64,000 nt of DNA from Diplonema papillatum (lineage: Eukaryota; Euglenozoa; Diplonemea; Diplonemida; Diplonemidae), in contig JAPJBO010000255.1 of the NCBI GenBank assembly GCA_030068145.1, positions 186,001 to 250,000 of the forward strand, read 5' to 3'. This document shows positions 1 to 10,576 of the stretch, one piece after another; within the stretch, counting starts at the first letter, position 1, and each line of letters starts with the position of its first letter. The notes below the pieces were generated by a model. The model had not been told where the DNA came from. It saw only the letters and a list, made by a program, of their open reading frames with translations, and did not search any database. The translations under genes and the position numbers were made by a program.

Positions 1-8
1 CCTCAAAG

Positions 9-71
9 GAAACACGATGCAGATAGGACCGGAACGGATCCACTCCAAACACGTTCTTGCAATCTTCCCAG
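9..71 (+). repeat. Dispersed repeat family B, partial copy at an intron 3' end
   Basis: This short stretch shares the tract 'cacgttcttgcaat' and upstream words with longer copies at 16591-16785, 17421-17568, 30581-30735, 44681-44833, 45853-46022 and weakly 50880-50997. Here the conserved 3' edge runs straight into a splice acceptor (cttcccag) before the exon at 72. The other copies are not next to exons I can identify. Confidence 0.6.
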
Positions 72-250
72 CCCCAAGGCTTCAAACGCGAGAAGAAAGG
101 TGCCAATTCCAAACTTTACACACAGATCGACGGCGACAAGTTCACGTACACGCTCAACGGTGAAGAGCGACCGAGTTTCAGGAAGATCCAGTTCCACAAG
201 GGATCCCACGGTCTCGCGCTCAAGTTTCCCGACGCCGGCAAGAACGGAAG
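72..250 (+). CDS. AIR9-like protein, internal exon (partial gene)
   Basis: First visible exon of a gene entering from the left edge. It reads open in phase 0 after acceptor cttcccag and ends in phase 2 at donor GTCTGT (251). The 59 codons form a beta-rich segment (FTYTLNGEERPSFRKIQF, LALKFPDAGKNGR). The phase joins exactly to the exon at 1180. The family assignment comes from the next exon. Upstream exons lie outside the window. Confidence 0.6.
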
Positions 251-1179
251 GTCTGTCCTTTTTCCCTCAGCCACAAAGCATGTCTCCATCAGTACGCACC
301 CTCAAATGCACAGCCGACTTGCTCTGAGGTTACATTACACAATATGTGACATTACATGTCAAATCATACGATCCATGCTGCGTCACACGGGGACGCATGC
401 AAATGGGTACCACGCTATGGCTTATCCAGCAACATGTGAACCTGAAGCAAGATACGCCCTTACCAGACGAACCGCATAATGCGTGATCATCACGACCGGA
501 CGGCCGGAGCCTCGGCAGCAACGTAAGAAGGGCGTAAAACTGGTCTATATTCCGATTACCCACAGCTGAGCTCCAACACAAACACACACAGGCAAGTGTA
601 TCTCCCCGTCTCCGGAGTGCGAGAGATTCTCGCAGGACTCATATCTATGGCCGATCAAGCAAGCATACCAAACGACCTACGATCGGACTTCGCCGAGCTC
701 ACTGCGCAGGTGTGAACGCTAAGGCTTAGTACAAACTGAGGTGTTGCCGGCTGCCCTCTAGTGGGGTTCCGCAGTGCTAACCTTCTTGGTGTTAGCAATG
801 CACTGTTGGTACTAGCAATGTACCGCGAGCAACTCACCAAAGCAAGTGAGTTCCGGCTGGCGCGCACAAGCAAAATATAGTTCCGTACTAATTGCTTCGT
901 ATCACTCGGACGCTGGATTCTGTTTCTTTCTCCAAGCCCTTTTTGATCCCTGGCAACTAAAATCTCCCCCCGACGATCTAGTCTTCTTCGAAAGACTTGA
1001 CGACTAGCATCAAACAATGCATGACATGGGCAGTGTCCTGACGGTTTCCCCCCCTCGTCCCGTTAGAAACGAGGGACTTCCACTTTGCCTCGTCGGCGGA
1101 AACTGCAAAAGTAAAGTAAAAAGCAAAGTTACGCACATACCTAAATTTAACTAAGTTAGGGGCACATCGCGCCAGTCAG
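251..1179 (+). other. Intron of the AIR9-like gene
   Basis: Non-coding by context. It begins GTCTGT and ends at cgccagtcag. It contains a copy of dispersed family G at about 791-905; nothing else is recognised. Confidence 0.5.
791..905 (+). repeat. Dispersed repeat family G
   Basis: Built around the words gcattgttggtactaa and ctcaccaaagcagctgagtt, followed by a purine-rich gcgcacaaacaaaa tail. Related copies are at 15531-15620, 39415-39460, 39803-39895, 39898-40010 and, weakly, 60060-60125. The divergence between copies suggests an old SINE- or MITE-like family. I see no terminal inverted repeats and no coding capacity. Confidence 0.55.
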
Positions 1180-1620
1180 GCATACTAAGCGCGGGCTCTC
1201 TGACGCGGAGAAGGCGAAGCGCGAAGTGAAGGACCCGATGTTCGAAGCGGTGGTGTACCCGAGTGACACCAGCCCGTACGCCTTCAGCCGGCTGAAGGTC
1301 GTGTCCCAGTACCGGGGCGGCGAGGAGGGCGCGAGCGAGTACCGCTGGTACCGCAGCAACAACGGCGAGAGCTGGGCTCCGATCAAGAAAGATTCGCCTT
1401 ACCCGGACGAGACGGGGGGCCACTACGCCTACTACGCCACCGCCGACGAGCTGGGCTGCTTCCTCCGCTGCCGGGCGGTGCCGGTCCGGAAGGACGGGAA
1501 GCGCGGGGAGCCCATGCAGTCCGCCCCCATACAACTCCTGTGGCCTCCGAACTTCGGCATCGCCATCGTCGACAAGCTCGTCGAGTCCATCGCTGCCACC
1601 AAGGTCACCGCCAGCATCGA
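1180..1620 (+). CDS. AIR9-like protein, A9-repeat exon
   Basis: This exon (acceptor cgccagtcag, donor GTATGT at 1621) encodes 147 codons including an A9-type repeat: YRWYRSNNGESW, then ATADELGCFLRCRAVPVR and DGKRGEP. That Y-x-W-x-R-S ... D-x-G ... P-V-R-x-D-G-x-x-G-E-P pattern is typical of the repeats of AIR9, a microtubule-associated protein known from plants, kinetoplastids and other protists. The exon ends with AIVDKLVESIAATKV and splices in phase 2 to 11461. A role at the cytoskeleton or division site is inferred from the family only. An immunoglobulin-like beta-sandwich protein of another family is the alternative. Confidence 0.6.
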
Positions 1621-1630
1621 GTATGTCTTT

Positions 1631-2258
1631 TCTCTTTGGTGTATTTTCTGCTGGTCTGCGATCGGCAAACAACCTCCGTCGCTCTGTCCGTCCCCGAAGG
1701 ATCCCACAGGACCCAGCATCAGCGCCGCAGGGAACCTAGAAACATCCGGAAAGTTCCGAAAACCCTGCTCAAGTTCCGAAGATCCTTTCTCTTTGGTGTA
1801 TTTTCTGCTGGTCTGCGATCGGCAAACAACCTCCGTCGCTCTGTCCGTTCCCGAAGGATCCCACAGGACCCAGCATCAGCGCCGCAGGGAACCTAGAAAC
1901 ATCCGGAAACTTCCGAAAACCCTGCTCAAGTTCCGAAGATCCTTTCTCTTTGGTGTATTTTCTGCTGGTCTGCGATCGGCAAACAACCTCCGTCGCTCTG
2001 TCCGTTCCCGAAGGATCCCACAGGACCCAGCATCAGCGCCGCAGGGAACCTAGAAACATCCGGAAAGTTCCGAAAACCCTGCTCAAGTTCCGAAGATCCT
2101 TTCTCTTTGGTGTATTTTCTGCTGGTCTGCGATCGGCAAACAACCTCCGTCGCTCTGTCCGTTCCCGAAGGATCCCACAGGACCCAGCATCAGCGCCGCA
2201 GGGAACCTAGAAACATCCGGAAAGTTCCGAAAACCCTACTCAAGTTCCGAAGATCCTT
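1631..2258 (+). repeat. Four tandem 157-bp repeats in the AIR9-like intron
   Basis: Four nearly identical 157-bp units start at 1631, 1788, 1945 and 2102, ten bases after the splice donor. Units differ by one or two bases (for example gaaag versus gaaac), so the amplification is recent. Because 157 is not a multiple of 3, each unit continues the apparent open frame of its neighbour; these frames are artefacts of the repetition. A dispersed fifth copy is at 9394-9534. Confidence 0.95.
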
Positions 2259-2452
2259 TTTTTTTCTTTCTGTACTTTATTGGTGGCTTGCCGTGGCTAC
2301 CCTTGAAGGAAAGCGGCTCCGGGTTCTGCCCGGAAACACCTCGGGTGAAGAAAAAAGAAGTGGTGGGATATCAGATCAGAAAAAGAGAGAACGAGTATAA
2401 GTATCAGCTAAGAGAAGCGTGAAGGGGGGTCCATCCCCGCTCTCATTCGAGT

Positions 2453-3145
2453 ATGGATGACGTCGACGCACTGATCGCCAGGGCATCCGCCTTGGCTGGG
2501 AAGTGCCATGACAAAAAGACGAGGCAGCAACTGCTGAAAATCTTAGACGTCATCCTGTCCTTGGTCGAGACAGGGATGGCCGGATCGTCGCCCGCACCGC
2601 TTGGCGCCCAGAAACCCGCGCCCCCTTCGACGCATGGCTCCGGGGCACAAGAGGCTCGACCTCCGGTATCCGAGAAGCGTTCGGTGTCCGATAAGCGACC
2701 GGTATCCGAGAAGCGACCGGACCCCTCCACCGAAGATTCATGGGCGGAAAGGATGCGCCGCTCTACATCGACGAAGCAACCGCAGGTGCCTAGCACGTGG
2801 TCGGAGAGGACGCGCCGCACCCGTCCGAAGGCCAGTATGGTCTTCCATGACTGGCAAGTGGCGAAGGTCGGGTCTACCGACGAGTTGAGGAGCGGAAAGG
2901 GCGGCCTACTCGTGGCTGCAAGTGTCGAAGATGCGGAATCCGCATGGGGTGCGGCCCTCGACACCGTCGCGGTTTACCCCGAAGCGAAGGTTGCCGTCGT
3001 CTGCAGCGTTCCGTGGGACGGTTCAGTGAGGCACCTCGTCACCTTGTCTGACGGCGGTCATCAGGACGTATGCCGACGACACAGGTTTGCCTGTTCCAGG
3101 TGCGCGCCGCCTACGTCCACGCGGCCACCTGGGATACCGCGATGA
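2453..3145 (+). CDS. LINE ORF1, N-terminal part
   Basis: The frame starts at ATG 2453. It encodes a helical N-terminus (MDDVDALIARASALAGK), a Ser/Pro/Arg-rich low-complexity segment containing a repeated SEKR motif (about residues 65-85), then a more ordered region. The plausible protein ends near 3050-3085, after VTLSDGG; beyond that the frame becomes low quality while the neighbouring frame starting at 3052 takes over. So ORF1 was probably one protein of roughly 570 residues broken by a small indel. No obvious slippery site is visible, so programmed frameshifting is less likely but not excluded. Confidence 0.65.
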   Translation: MDDVDALIARASALAGKCHDKKTRQQLLKILDVILSLVETGMAGSSPAPLGAQKPAPPSTHGSGAQEARPPVSEKRSVSDKRPVSEKRPDPSTEDSWAERMRRSTSTKQPQVPSTWSERTRRTRPKASMVFHDWQVAKVGSTDELRSGKGGLLVAASVEDAESAWGAALDTVAVYPEAKVAVVCSVPWDGSVRHLVTLSDGGHQDVCRRHRFACSRCAPPTSTRPPGIPR

Positions 3146-4194
3146 AGGCCGCACAATCTGTGCGGATTATGGCGAAGAAGGCCGCAGAAGCGGAAGGACT
3201 GCGCATGGATTGGAGCGCAGTGTTCACAAAGGTGCACCGCCGGCAGGGGGTGTGTGAGGTGAGCGTGCGCGTCCCGATCGTTGACGTGCAGAAGCTGCTG
3301 CGGAGCTCCGGCAAAGCCGGAACATTCTGGAAGGCCTTGTCCTTCGTCAACGGGACGGACACCATGCCGGCGGTGTGGGTGAGTGACTGCACCCTTGAAG
3401 AGGCGCGACGGCTGGCGGCACTGACTCCGAATACGTTCGGGGTAATCGCGGGCACAAAGACGGGTGTCTTCGGCATTCGGACGACCCCGGAACACGTTGC
3501 CGCCACCGAATCCGCGGTCGGAAAAAAGCTGTCGAAGCGCCAACTGCGTGGCGACAAATACGTGGTCACCACCGCGTGCGCTTCGGAACACGCGACCGAC
3601 CTCCTTGCCGCCTGCGCTGCTGCCGGCTGGAAGGTCGAACAAGCCGGGGCCTTCAAGCGACAAGGTAAGACCGTGTGCATCGTCATCGCCGACACGGGCC
3701 CACCTGCACCCGTGTTCTTCCGGCTCGATCGCGCGTCTATTTCGATAAGGAAATACGACCGCTCCACTGACGCGAGGCAACGGAAGGGATTCTCCACGCA
3801 GTGTCAGCGGGAGAAGGTCAAACTCCCACCCGAGTTCTTCGCTAGCCTCAACGAACGGCCCGAGCCGTCTCCGGGCCAAAAGAGGGGACGCACAGAGGAT
3901 GAGACAACTGAGTCCCAGGAAAAGCTAGCACGGGTGGACGGCAAGGACAACATGGTCACCGACTGCCGGCACACCAGCTGGCAGGAAGCACACTCGAACG
4001 CCGAAGCTTTCCTCTGCGTGGTCTGCGCCAAAGGCATGCAGGTCGGACAAGCCAAGCGGCTTTGCGCGCACGGCCCCTGCCAGGCTGCAATCTGTCACGC
4101 ATGCTGGACTAAGTCGCGGGCCACGCCGCCAACTTCATCTCCCTCGCCCGCGCAGGCGACCGCCGACGTCCCCCCCCCGGAGTCACAATGGTGA
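3052..4194 (+). CDS. LINE ORF1, C-terminal part with a Cys/His cluster
   Basis: Continues ORF1 in the next frame; the first in-frame ATG is at 3070. It encodes about 375 residues, largely alpha/beta, probably the nucleic-acid-binding ORF1 product of the retrotransposon particle (role inferred from its place upstream of ORF2). Near the C-terminus, Cys/His residues are spaced like a zinc-binding module: CRHTSW, then FLCVVCAKGM, then LCAHGPCQAAICHACW. The TGA stop overlaps the ORF2 start in the sequence ATGGTGA, implying coupled reinitiation or stop-start translation of ORF2. Confidence 0.7.
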   Translation, partial: RRSSGRMPTTQVCLFQVRAAYVHAATWDTAMKAAQSVRIMAKKAAEAEGLRMDWSAVFTKVHRRQGVCEVSVRVPIVDVQKLLRSSGKAGTFWKALSFVNGTDTMPAVWVSDCTLEEARRLAALTPNTFGVIAGTKTGVFGIRTTPEHVAATESAVGKKLSKRQLRGDKYVVTTACASEHATDLLAACAAAGWKVEQAGAFKRQGKTVCIVIADTGPPAPVFFRLDRASISIRKYDRSTDARQRKGFSTQCQREKVKLPPEFFASLNERPEPSPGQKRGRTEDETTESQEKLARVDGKDNMVTDCRHTSWQEAHSNAEAFLCVVCAKGMQVGQAKRLCAHGPCQAAICHACWTKSRATPPTSSPSPAQATADVPPPESQW

Positions 4195-7100
4195 TCCACG
4201 CCAACGATTTGTCCCCCCAGCCGACGAGAGAGTTCTATCTGGCCCTCGTAGCGTACGCGCTTCTCGTGACTCAAGGTATCGAACCCAACCCTGGCCCTCC
4301 ACCAATTCGAATTGTGACTATAAATGTCACGTCCTTGATGAAGAACCTGTACCTCCTCATCTGCATAGCGGCGGACATCATCTGTGTTCAAGAAACGAAG
4401 TTGACGAGTGCCGGGCAGAGAAGTATCCGGATGGCCCTGAAACAAGCCGGCGCCCTTGATGTATGGCAACCCTTCTTCGGCAGCTGCTGTGTTGGGCGGA
4501 AGTGCGGCAACAGCGTCCCATCCCAGGTTACAGGAGGTAGTGCAGGAGTCGCGATTTTCGTCAAGAAAGGCTTGCCTGCATGTATCGTCGAGCCTTTTGA
4601 CGCAGCCGAGCAACGTGCCTACGAATCGGCCCGCTTCTTGCATGTACGTGTCGCGACAGGTGTAGGTAAAGGAGCCGTACACGTGGTGTCATTGTACGGT
4701 CACTGTGGCATTTCCGAAAAACCCGAGCGGGAAAGGTTGATCGAGGGATCCCTGTGGGGATTGCGCCAGCGCTTGGGTGCTGTGCCCCTTGTCGCCGCCG
4801 GCGATTTCAACACGACCCCCCTCGGTTCCCCGGCGCTCCGATTCGCCTTGCGCAACGGCTGGTCGGACTCTGCCGAGCTGCAAGCTGAAGCCCTGGGAAG
4901 TCCTGCAGAGTTTACATGTTACCACGGTCAGCCGTCACGCATCGACCTTCTTCTCACCAACGAAGTCGCTTCTGCCGCTCTCGGTCGCGTGGAGACTTTC
5001 GAAGCCGGCCTCCCTACGCACAAGGCGGTCCGAGCCACCTTTAATCTTGCAGTATTCCAACAACTGAACCCGGTACTCCGGTACCCCCGGGCAATTCCAA
5101 GCACCGGGCTGAGCGGCCTGGACGACCCGAATGCCCTCCGGAACGTCTCTGAGAAGTACCGCCTCGGGGACCCTTGCCCCCCCGGGCTCGAAGGTAGCCC
5201 CCGGGTGAACTTCCTCTGGCAACGGACTTCGCGAGCTGCGGAAGAGTACCTCATCCTCAAATCCGGAATCGAAGGCAACCTAACCGGGTACTGTGGCCGT
5301 GGCGTACGTCGGGAATTGAACTCTCAGCGAGTATCGGCGAGGCCGTCCCCTGAAGGTGCGGGAGCCGATACAGCTTCTTTGAAGAGAGCCAGGTGTCTCC
5401 TTGGGCGCATACGGGAGTACGCAGCCGCCAGAGCCAAATGGGAAAGCACAATCGTCTCCCCTGGCCCTTTGCCCTTCCAGCTTGAGGGACAGTGGACGAA
5501 AATACGCTCCTTTCGAAGTTTCGTGTTGCTGCGCACGGATGGGAAGTGTGCTCTGCCACCCGAGCCGCCGTCAGCGAAAATCGGAAGAGGCCTCGCGTTT
5601 ACCGTCTCAGGACTGTGTCGTGACCTGGCGCATAGCACGCTAACTTCGAGATACCTGAAGAGCGCGAGGAGTCAGCGGGAGCTTCGCGACCCCCTGGGGA
5701 AGGAATCGTTCGCTTGGGTGAAGAAAGACGCGCCATCGGGGTTATCGTTTGTAACTGGGGCCGATGGGCGGCTCACTGCGAACTTGGCAGAAGTTGACGC
5801 GTTGGTGAGGAGGAGTTGGGATCCAGTGCTCCGCATGTACGCCGAGAAGAGGGAACCCGAGTTTGCCCCTTTCTTCCAGGAGTACAAAGACTTTATCACG
5901 CAACACCCATGCAATCTAAATCCGATCACGGCCGAGCGGCTTCGTCAGGTGGCGAAAAAGAAGAGCGTACAGACGTCTTGCGGTGTAGACGGCTGGCGCA
6001 TGCGTGAAATCGCCGTTCTGCCGAATGCAATCCTGGAAAGCTTTGTCGCGGTGCTCAACGAGGTAGAGGAAACCGGCTTCTGGCCCGACGGAGTCCTGGA
6101 CGCAATGGTCACCTTAATTCCTAAAGGAGAAGGGAGTGATCCACTGAAGCTGCGTCCGATTACTGTCTCGAGCGTGGTATACCGACTCTGGGCTAGCGTG
6201 CGCCTACAGGATGTCATGCTCTGGCAAGAGCTATGGATTCACGGGTCGCAACATGGTTTCCGGCACGGCCACTCCTGCGACGACGTGGTCAGTGGTCCTG
6301 ATCAACGCGCTCCTCTCTGTACTCTCGAAAGCCTTGGTCAGCCGAGCTCGGGTGAGTCCGAAGTCGTTCGCCGACGATCTGTACCTGCTGTCGCAACTTG
6401 CGAGGCTATTCCAAGAGGGAATTCGAACCACAGAGGTGTTCGACAGCCTGACAGGCTTTGCCCTCAACGAGGACAAGTCGGTCTCCTTCTCGACGTCCCC
6501 GGTCGCAAAATAATTCGATCGAGCAAAATTGTGAAGGTTTTGGGTGTCCCCCTGGGCACAGAGGGACCCGTTGACAACCGCAGGGCCAACGCCACGGTCG
6601 AGGCCGCGGCCAGACTTGAGGCGGCGCCGCTCATGCATCGCACGAAGTTCCGCATAAAGCAGACGATCGCAGCCTCCGCGTATTACGGGGCGGCCTACTG
6701 CACGAATACAACAGGTGGCTTCGTCAACAGCTCAACGCTCCGAACGGCACTCTCCGCTTGCGTGATCCCTCGATCTAACCGGGCGAAGAGCCCTCTTGCG
6801 GTTCTCTCCCTGGTTGCAAAAGCACACCTGTGTGATCCGGCATGCGCCTCAGGTTTCAGCTTATTCCGCACGTTCGTGAAACAATACGGGAAAGAGAGGT
6901 TTCGGGTGAGGATGGACGCTCTCCTTCGCGTGGGAGCCGACTCGTCTATCAAGGGTCCCGTAGGTCTTATGGCTAATCTTCTGCGGGAGATAAGATTCCT
7001 ACGGGCCACGCAGCACAGCTTCCAGTCCCTGTCTTTCGACGGGACTCCCGTGTCGCTACTCGGTAAAGAAGCCCCACACCTCTTTCGTGAGGGCCTGCGT

Positions 7101-8273
7101 CTGCGCGCGTGGCGTTACTTGACCACACAGAGACAAGGATTTGACGGAATCGAAGGAGGGGTGGACGTACGTGCCATGAATCGGCTTTGGCTGAACCGCG
7201 CGACGGACCACAAATTGAGTTCCGCGATCAGTCGATGTATTGGGGGAGCGGTGTACTCACGGGAATGGTGCCGCAGGAAGTGGGGTTCGGGGAGCGGCGA
7301 CTGCGAGTTCTGCGACAGCGGTGCGACGGGGACCCTGTGGCATTACTACTGGCAATGTCCGGGCCCAGGTTGTAGATGGAACGAGCTGCGATCCCGGTTT
7401 TGCATTGCTGAGGCGATGGTCCGGGACATGCCCCAGTGCTTGTGCATTAGAGGGATACCCCCCTACGGGACCCCTCCTGACCTCCTGGAGAAGATCCAGA
7501 GGCTGATCGGTACGATCTCAATCGAGATGGCGCAGGCGCAGCGGAGCCTTGCGGCAACACGCCCTTGGGAACTCGCCTCAGGTGCGTCGACGAAATACGA
7601 CGTACACTTAGCAACGGACAGTCGTAAGTTGCTAACGACCAACATCGGAACCCGCTTCGCAGCGACGTTGGTCTTCTGGCTGCGGAGTCTATCGTGGGTC
7701 AGCTCCAACCCTCTCCCGACGACAGGCGTGGAACTCGCGCTTGATTTTGAGGCATTTACGCGTTCGAAGCTCCCAGGGAGAACCTTCGCCGAGAAGGGGC
7801 TGCAAATTGGGTACCTTATGCGAGCTATCAACGACCTGTGCTGCGCCGACTCAGGAGTCGCCTCCTTCCCTGGGAAGTGGCGGCAGGGGGTCTGTTCCCT
7901 CCGCTGTTTTGGTGCGCCGGCTATGCCGGGTTGTACCCACCGCCCACGCTTTGCGGCTGGACGGAAGACCGAGTGGATGTTGGGCAAGCTGGAAACAATT
8001 TGCGCCCGTAACAGCTGGAACGATGCCGTGCCTGAATATCCGCACGACGTACCCTATGTTCAGTGGGAGTTGAGATTCTCTGTCAACATGCTAGCCGCCG
8101 CCATAGGGCGGGCTATTGCCAAAAGGAGGAGAGCCCGCGAAACAACGTGCCAACACACGCCTGCCAGGCGGTCTCGTCCGCCAGTCAGAACGCCCCCGGC
8201 TGCGCCACCATCGGTGCAACAATCATCTTTGACAGGGCCACGGCTCGCTCCGCGCCCACGGCGCAACGACTAG
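4188..8273 (+). pseudogene. LINE ORF2: APE endonuclease and deleted reverse transcriptase
   Basis: Residues 1-37 end in a 2A-like motif. The apurinic endonuclease-like domain follows at about 40-290, with QETK, SLYGH, GDFNTTP, SRIDLLLTN and LPTHKAV as expected active-site blocks. The reverse transcriptase begins with VTLIPKGEGSD and LRPITVSSVVYRLW, then HGFRHGHSCDDVV. There the frame breaks: the next ~215 bases make sense only in the adjacent frame (FADDLYLL and LNEDKSVSFS), and the segment carrying motif A and most of motif B is missing. From about 6510 the first frame resumes (KIVKVLGVPLG). A CCHC cluster (CEFC ... H ... C) at 7299-7358 and an Arg-rich tail close the protein. Although open for 1361 codons, this copy cannot encode an active polymerase. 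Confidence 0.85.
4272..4298 (+). other. 2A-like ribosome-skipping motif at the start of ORF2
   Basis: Residues 29-37 of ORF2 read QGIEPNPGP after a hydrophobic stretch (LALVAYALLV). The motif known to cause co-translational skipping is D-(V/I)-E-x-N-P-G-P. Here every core position is kept except the Asp, which is Gly. Such motifs are known at the N-termini of some non-LTR elements. The substitution may weaken skipping. Confidence 0.65.
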
Positions 8274-8365
8274 TAGTACGGGATAGTAGTGGGGCGACCG
8301 GATACTCCTCGGAGAGATGGTCCCTGCACTCTAACTCGTCTCTCTCTCTCTTTCTCTTAGGTGTA
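8272..8365 (+). repeat. LINE 3' UTR segment, also dispersed (family F)
   Basis: Directly after the ORF2 stop, the words acgggatagtagtggggcga and gagagatggtccctgca recur at 32330-32382 and 43889-43985, the latter also with the CT-rich stretch that follows. The dispersed copies may be 5'-truncated LINE insertions or a SINE sharing the LINE tail. Confidence 0.6.
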
Positions 8366-8636
8366 TTCAGGGGTTTATATGGAAAGCTGGGTCCTCTGTA
8401 TTCCTCCACATGCCTGTGGGGGTGGTTAATTTCTTACCAAGAAAGTGTTTTCTGAGTGTGGTTGCGGAGCTGCACCCAAGGACCGCCCCTCCATTCCAGC
8501 CCAGTGTAGCCAAGCGCAGCATAGCGCAGCCCAGCACAGCCGAATTGTGTCTCGTTCGTGTCTCGATCATAAAGAAAAAGGTGTGTCAAGGGTACGGCAG
8601 GGAACTTCAAGTCAAAACATCGTAAGCTGCAAACAG

Positions 8637-8780
8637 GGTACTACAGGCCAACAATACTAGCCTCAAAAAGGGGTACTACAGGCCAACAATACTAGCCTCA
8701 AAAAGGGGTACTACAGGCCAACAATACTAGCCTCAAAAAGGGGTACTACAGGCCAACAATACTAGCCTCAAAAAGGGGCA
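8637..8780 (+). repeat. Four 35-bp tandem repeats at the LINE 3' end
   Basis: Units containing ctacaggccaacaatactag recur with 35-bp spacing (8641, 8676, 8711, 8746). They occupy the position where many LINEs carry a short terminal repeat in place of poly(A). No other copy was seen in the window. Confidence 0.85.
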
Positions 8781-9393
8781 CTGGATGTGCAACAAACAGG
8801 TTTATTTTTGTATGGACAGCTGTATAACGAAGCCCTTGCAAACTTGAGCTGCGTAGGGCGCACAGTTTGCATAGGTCACTGTTGCTTCCTGAGTTCGAAG
8901 CTCCTCGGTATCATTAGTGTCATCTCCAGAATCATTGTCGTGATCACTCTCATGACATGTGGCATCTGTCGCCACAACCAAGTACTCCCTCATAAAAGAG
9001 TCAACGAAGTCCGCTGTGACTAGCTCATTCGACTGAAAACTGGACGCCAAGAACAAGCACCGGCGTACAGAGGCATCCAGAAATTTATTTCGCAGGTAGG
9101 TGCGCGTCAACTTTACGAGAGAGAAGAGAAGCATTTGGAATGCTGCAGATAGTTCGCTTGATTTGCCTTCCCTCAGCAGAGTATGCGATATTAGACCTAC
9201 TGGTAACTAGTCGCCCGGCTGCGCCCACCCCCAACCCCCCGCCCCCCCACCCCAGGCTGGCTCCCCGGCCCGGCCGCCTTTAGTGGCTGGTCCCCCAGTG
9301 CTGGCCACTCACGGCGGCCCCCCGACAGTTTTTCTTTTTTTTTTTTGGAGCGTGGGGGTTACCCCCACGTAAGACCCCCCTTATAAATCACTG
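8781..9393. other. Intron segment without recognised genes; one perfect hairpin
   Basis: Part of the AIR9-like intron. It is C-rich at 9213-9310. A perfect 9-bp stem with a one-base loop (cgtgggggt / acccccacg) lies at 9351-9369. No protein similarity was seen. Confidence 0.5.
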
Positions 9394-9534
9394 GGTGTAT
9401 TTTCTGCTGGTCTGCGATCGGCAAACAACCTCCGTCGCTCTGTCCGTCCCGAAGGATCCCACAGGACCCAGCATCAGCGCCGCAGGGAACCTAGAAACAT
9501 CCGGAAAGTTCCGAAAACCCTGCTCTAGATCCTG
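9394..9534 (+). repeat. Dispersed copy of the 157-bp repeat
   Basis: Matches the 1631-2258 array over almost a full unit, from ggtgtattttctgctgg to gaaaaccctgct, with small deletions (cccgaagg lacks one base and the final aagttccg is lost). It lies beyond the LINE in the same intron. Confidence 0.9.
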
Positions 9535-10576
9535 CCCCAGGCAGGTGTTTGCTGAAGAATACATCATGGCACCTCTCGACTCTTGACGTTGATCTCGGGC
9601 GGTCCCTCGAGTATTTCGGTCGTATGAAGCGTTGGGCTTGCACGAGTTGAAAACACTTGCTTTCGTGTCTTGATACCTTGTGAGTTTTCTCATCGATGAT
9701 CACCAACCCGCAACAACCCCACACAGGGAACAAGTTTACCCCAACGTCTTCTTGCAGCTCATTGAGCGAAGGATCAAAGTCAAAACGACGGATCAAATCC
9801 AGCAAGACCCGCTGCTAGCAGGTGTGCCTCTACCAAAAAAAGCTTTCACAGTACGCAGCAATCGACAACCGAATCTCCTTCGCAACGATGGAACGCATCA
9901 TGCTCAGCACCCCACCCAACACTCTGCAACCAATCAACATTCAACTGTCGTCATCTTGCTCACACAGCACTCAACACACCAATGTTTTGTCCTCTCCACT
10001 CAACACGGTCATTTGCCCAAGCCGATGTGTCCTCCTCTCCAAACATGCGGGGCTCCACCGACCAGAGAGAAGGTGTTCTGCGTGATCAGGTTGCAACCAC
10101 CCGCATCCGAACAGGCACAATCGACGAGCAGCACTCCATCCGCTGCGTTCTCGACCCCGACAGCAGCTGCTTCACCATTCGTGGCATGGACAGGCCGTAT
10201 GCATTATACTCGTTCTTCTTGCACTCTAGAAAGCATGCGAGTACAGGACTGGAAAGGAATGTTTAGTTGGGACTGGCACTGTTTGGAATTTTGCTTCTTG
10301 TTACAATTCTTTTTCCGAGTGATATGTGGTCTCAGAATCCCGAGATCGTATCTGGGTATTACAGAGATACGATCACTAAAAGGGAAAAAAAAGCGAAAAT
10401 CAACCCCATACTTTTTTTTTATTTGATTCGGAGTATCTATGAAGGGACGAATCCAATCGTAGCGATGGATTATCAGCCCAGCCGAAGCGATGGGCTGTGG
10501 GTCATCTGATTCAGCCGAAGCGATGAATGAATAGACGATCGGATAAACGAAGTGCTCGGACGATCGGCATCAACTG
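9535..10576. other. Intron segment, nothing recognised
   Basis: No coding signal. A fragment resembling the right end of the MITE family (ccctcgagtatttcgg) lies at about 9602-9619. The sequence around 10440-10545 repeats gaagcgatg several times. Confidence 0.4.

Larger units (their letters stand above)
2259..8780 (+). mobile_element. Nearly full-length non-LTR retrotransposon (LINE) in an intron
   Basis: The element comprises a roughly 190-bp leader, ORF1 (2453 to 4194, with one frame change), ORF2 (4188-8273) encoding an APE-type endonuclease and reverse transcriptase, a 3' UTR and a terminal array of four 35-bp repeats. It lies in the same orientation as its host gene. Exact ends are uncertain: the left limit is where the 157-bp repeats stop and the right limit is the end of the 35-bp array. 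It is disabled by a deletion in the reverse transcriptase and probably by the ORF1 frame change. Confidence 0.8.

Noticed and set aside
1226-2400. Overlapping frames of 60-270 codons through the 157-bp repeats
   Set aside because: They arise because each 157-bp unit shifts the frame by one and continues the neighbour's frame. The real exon stops at donor 1620.
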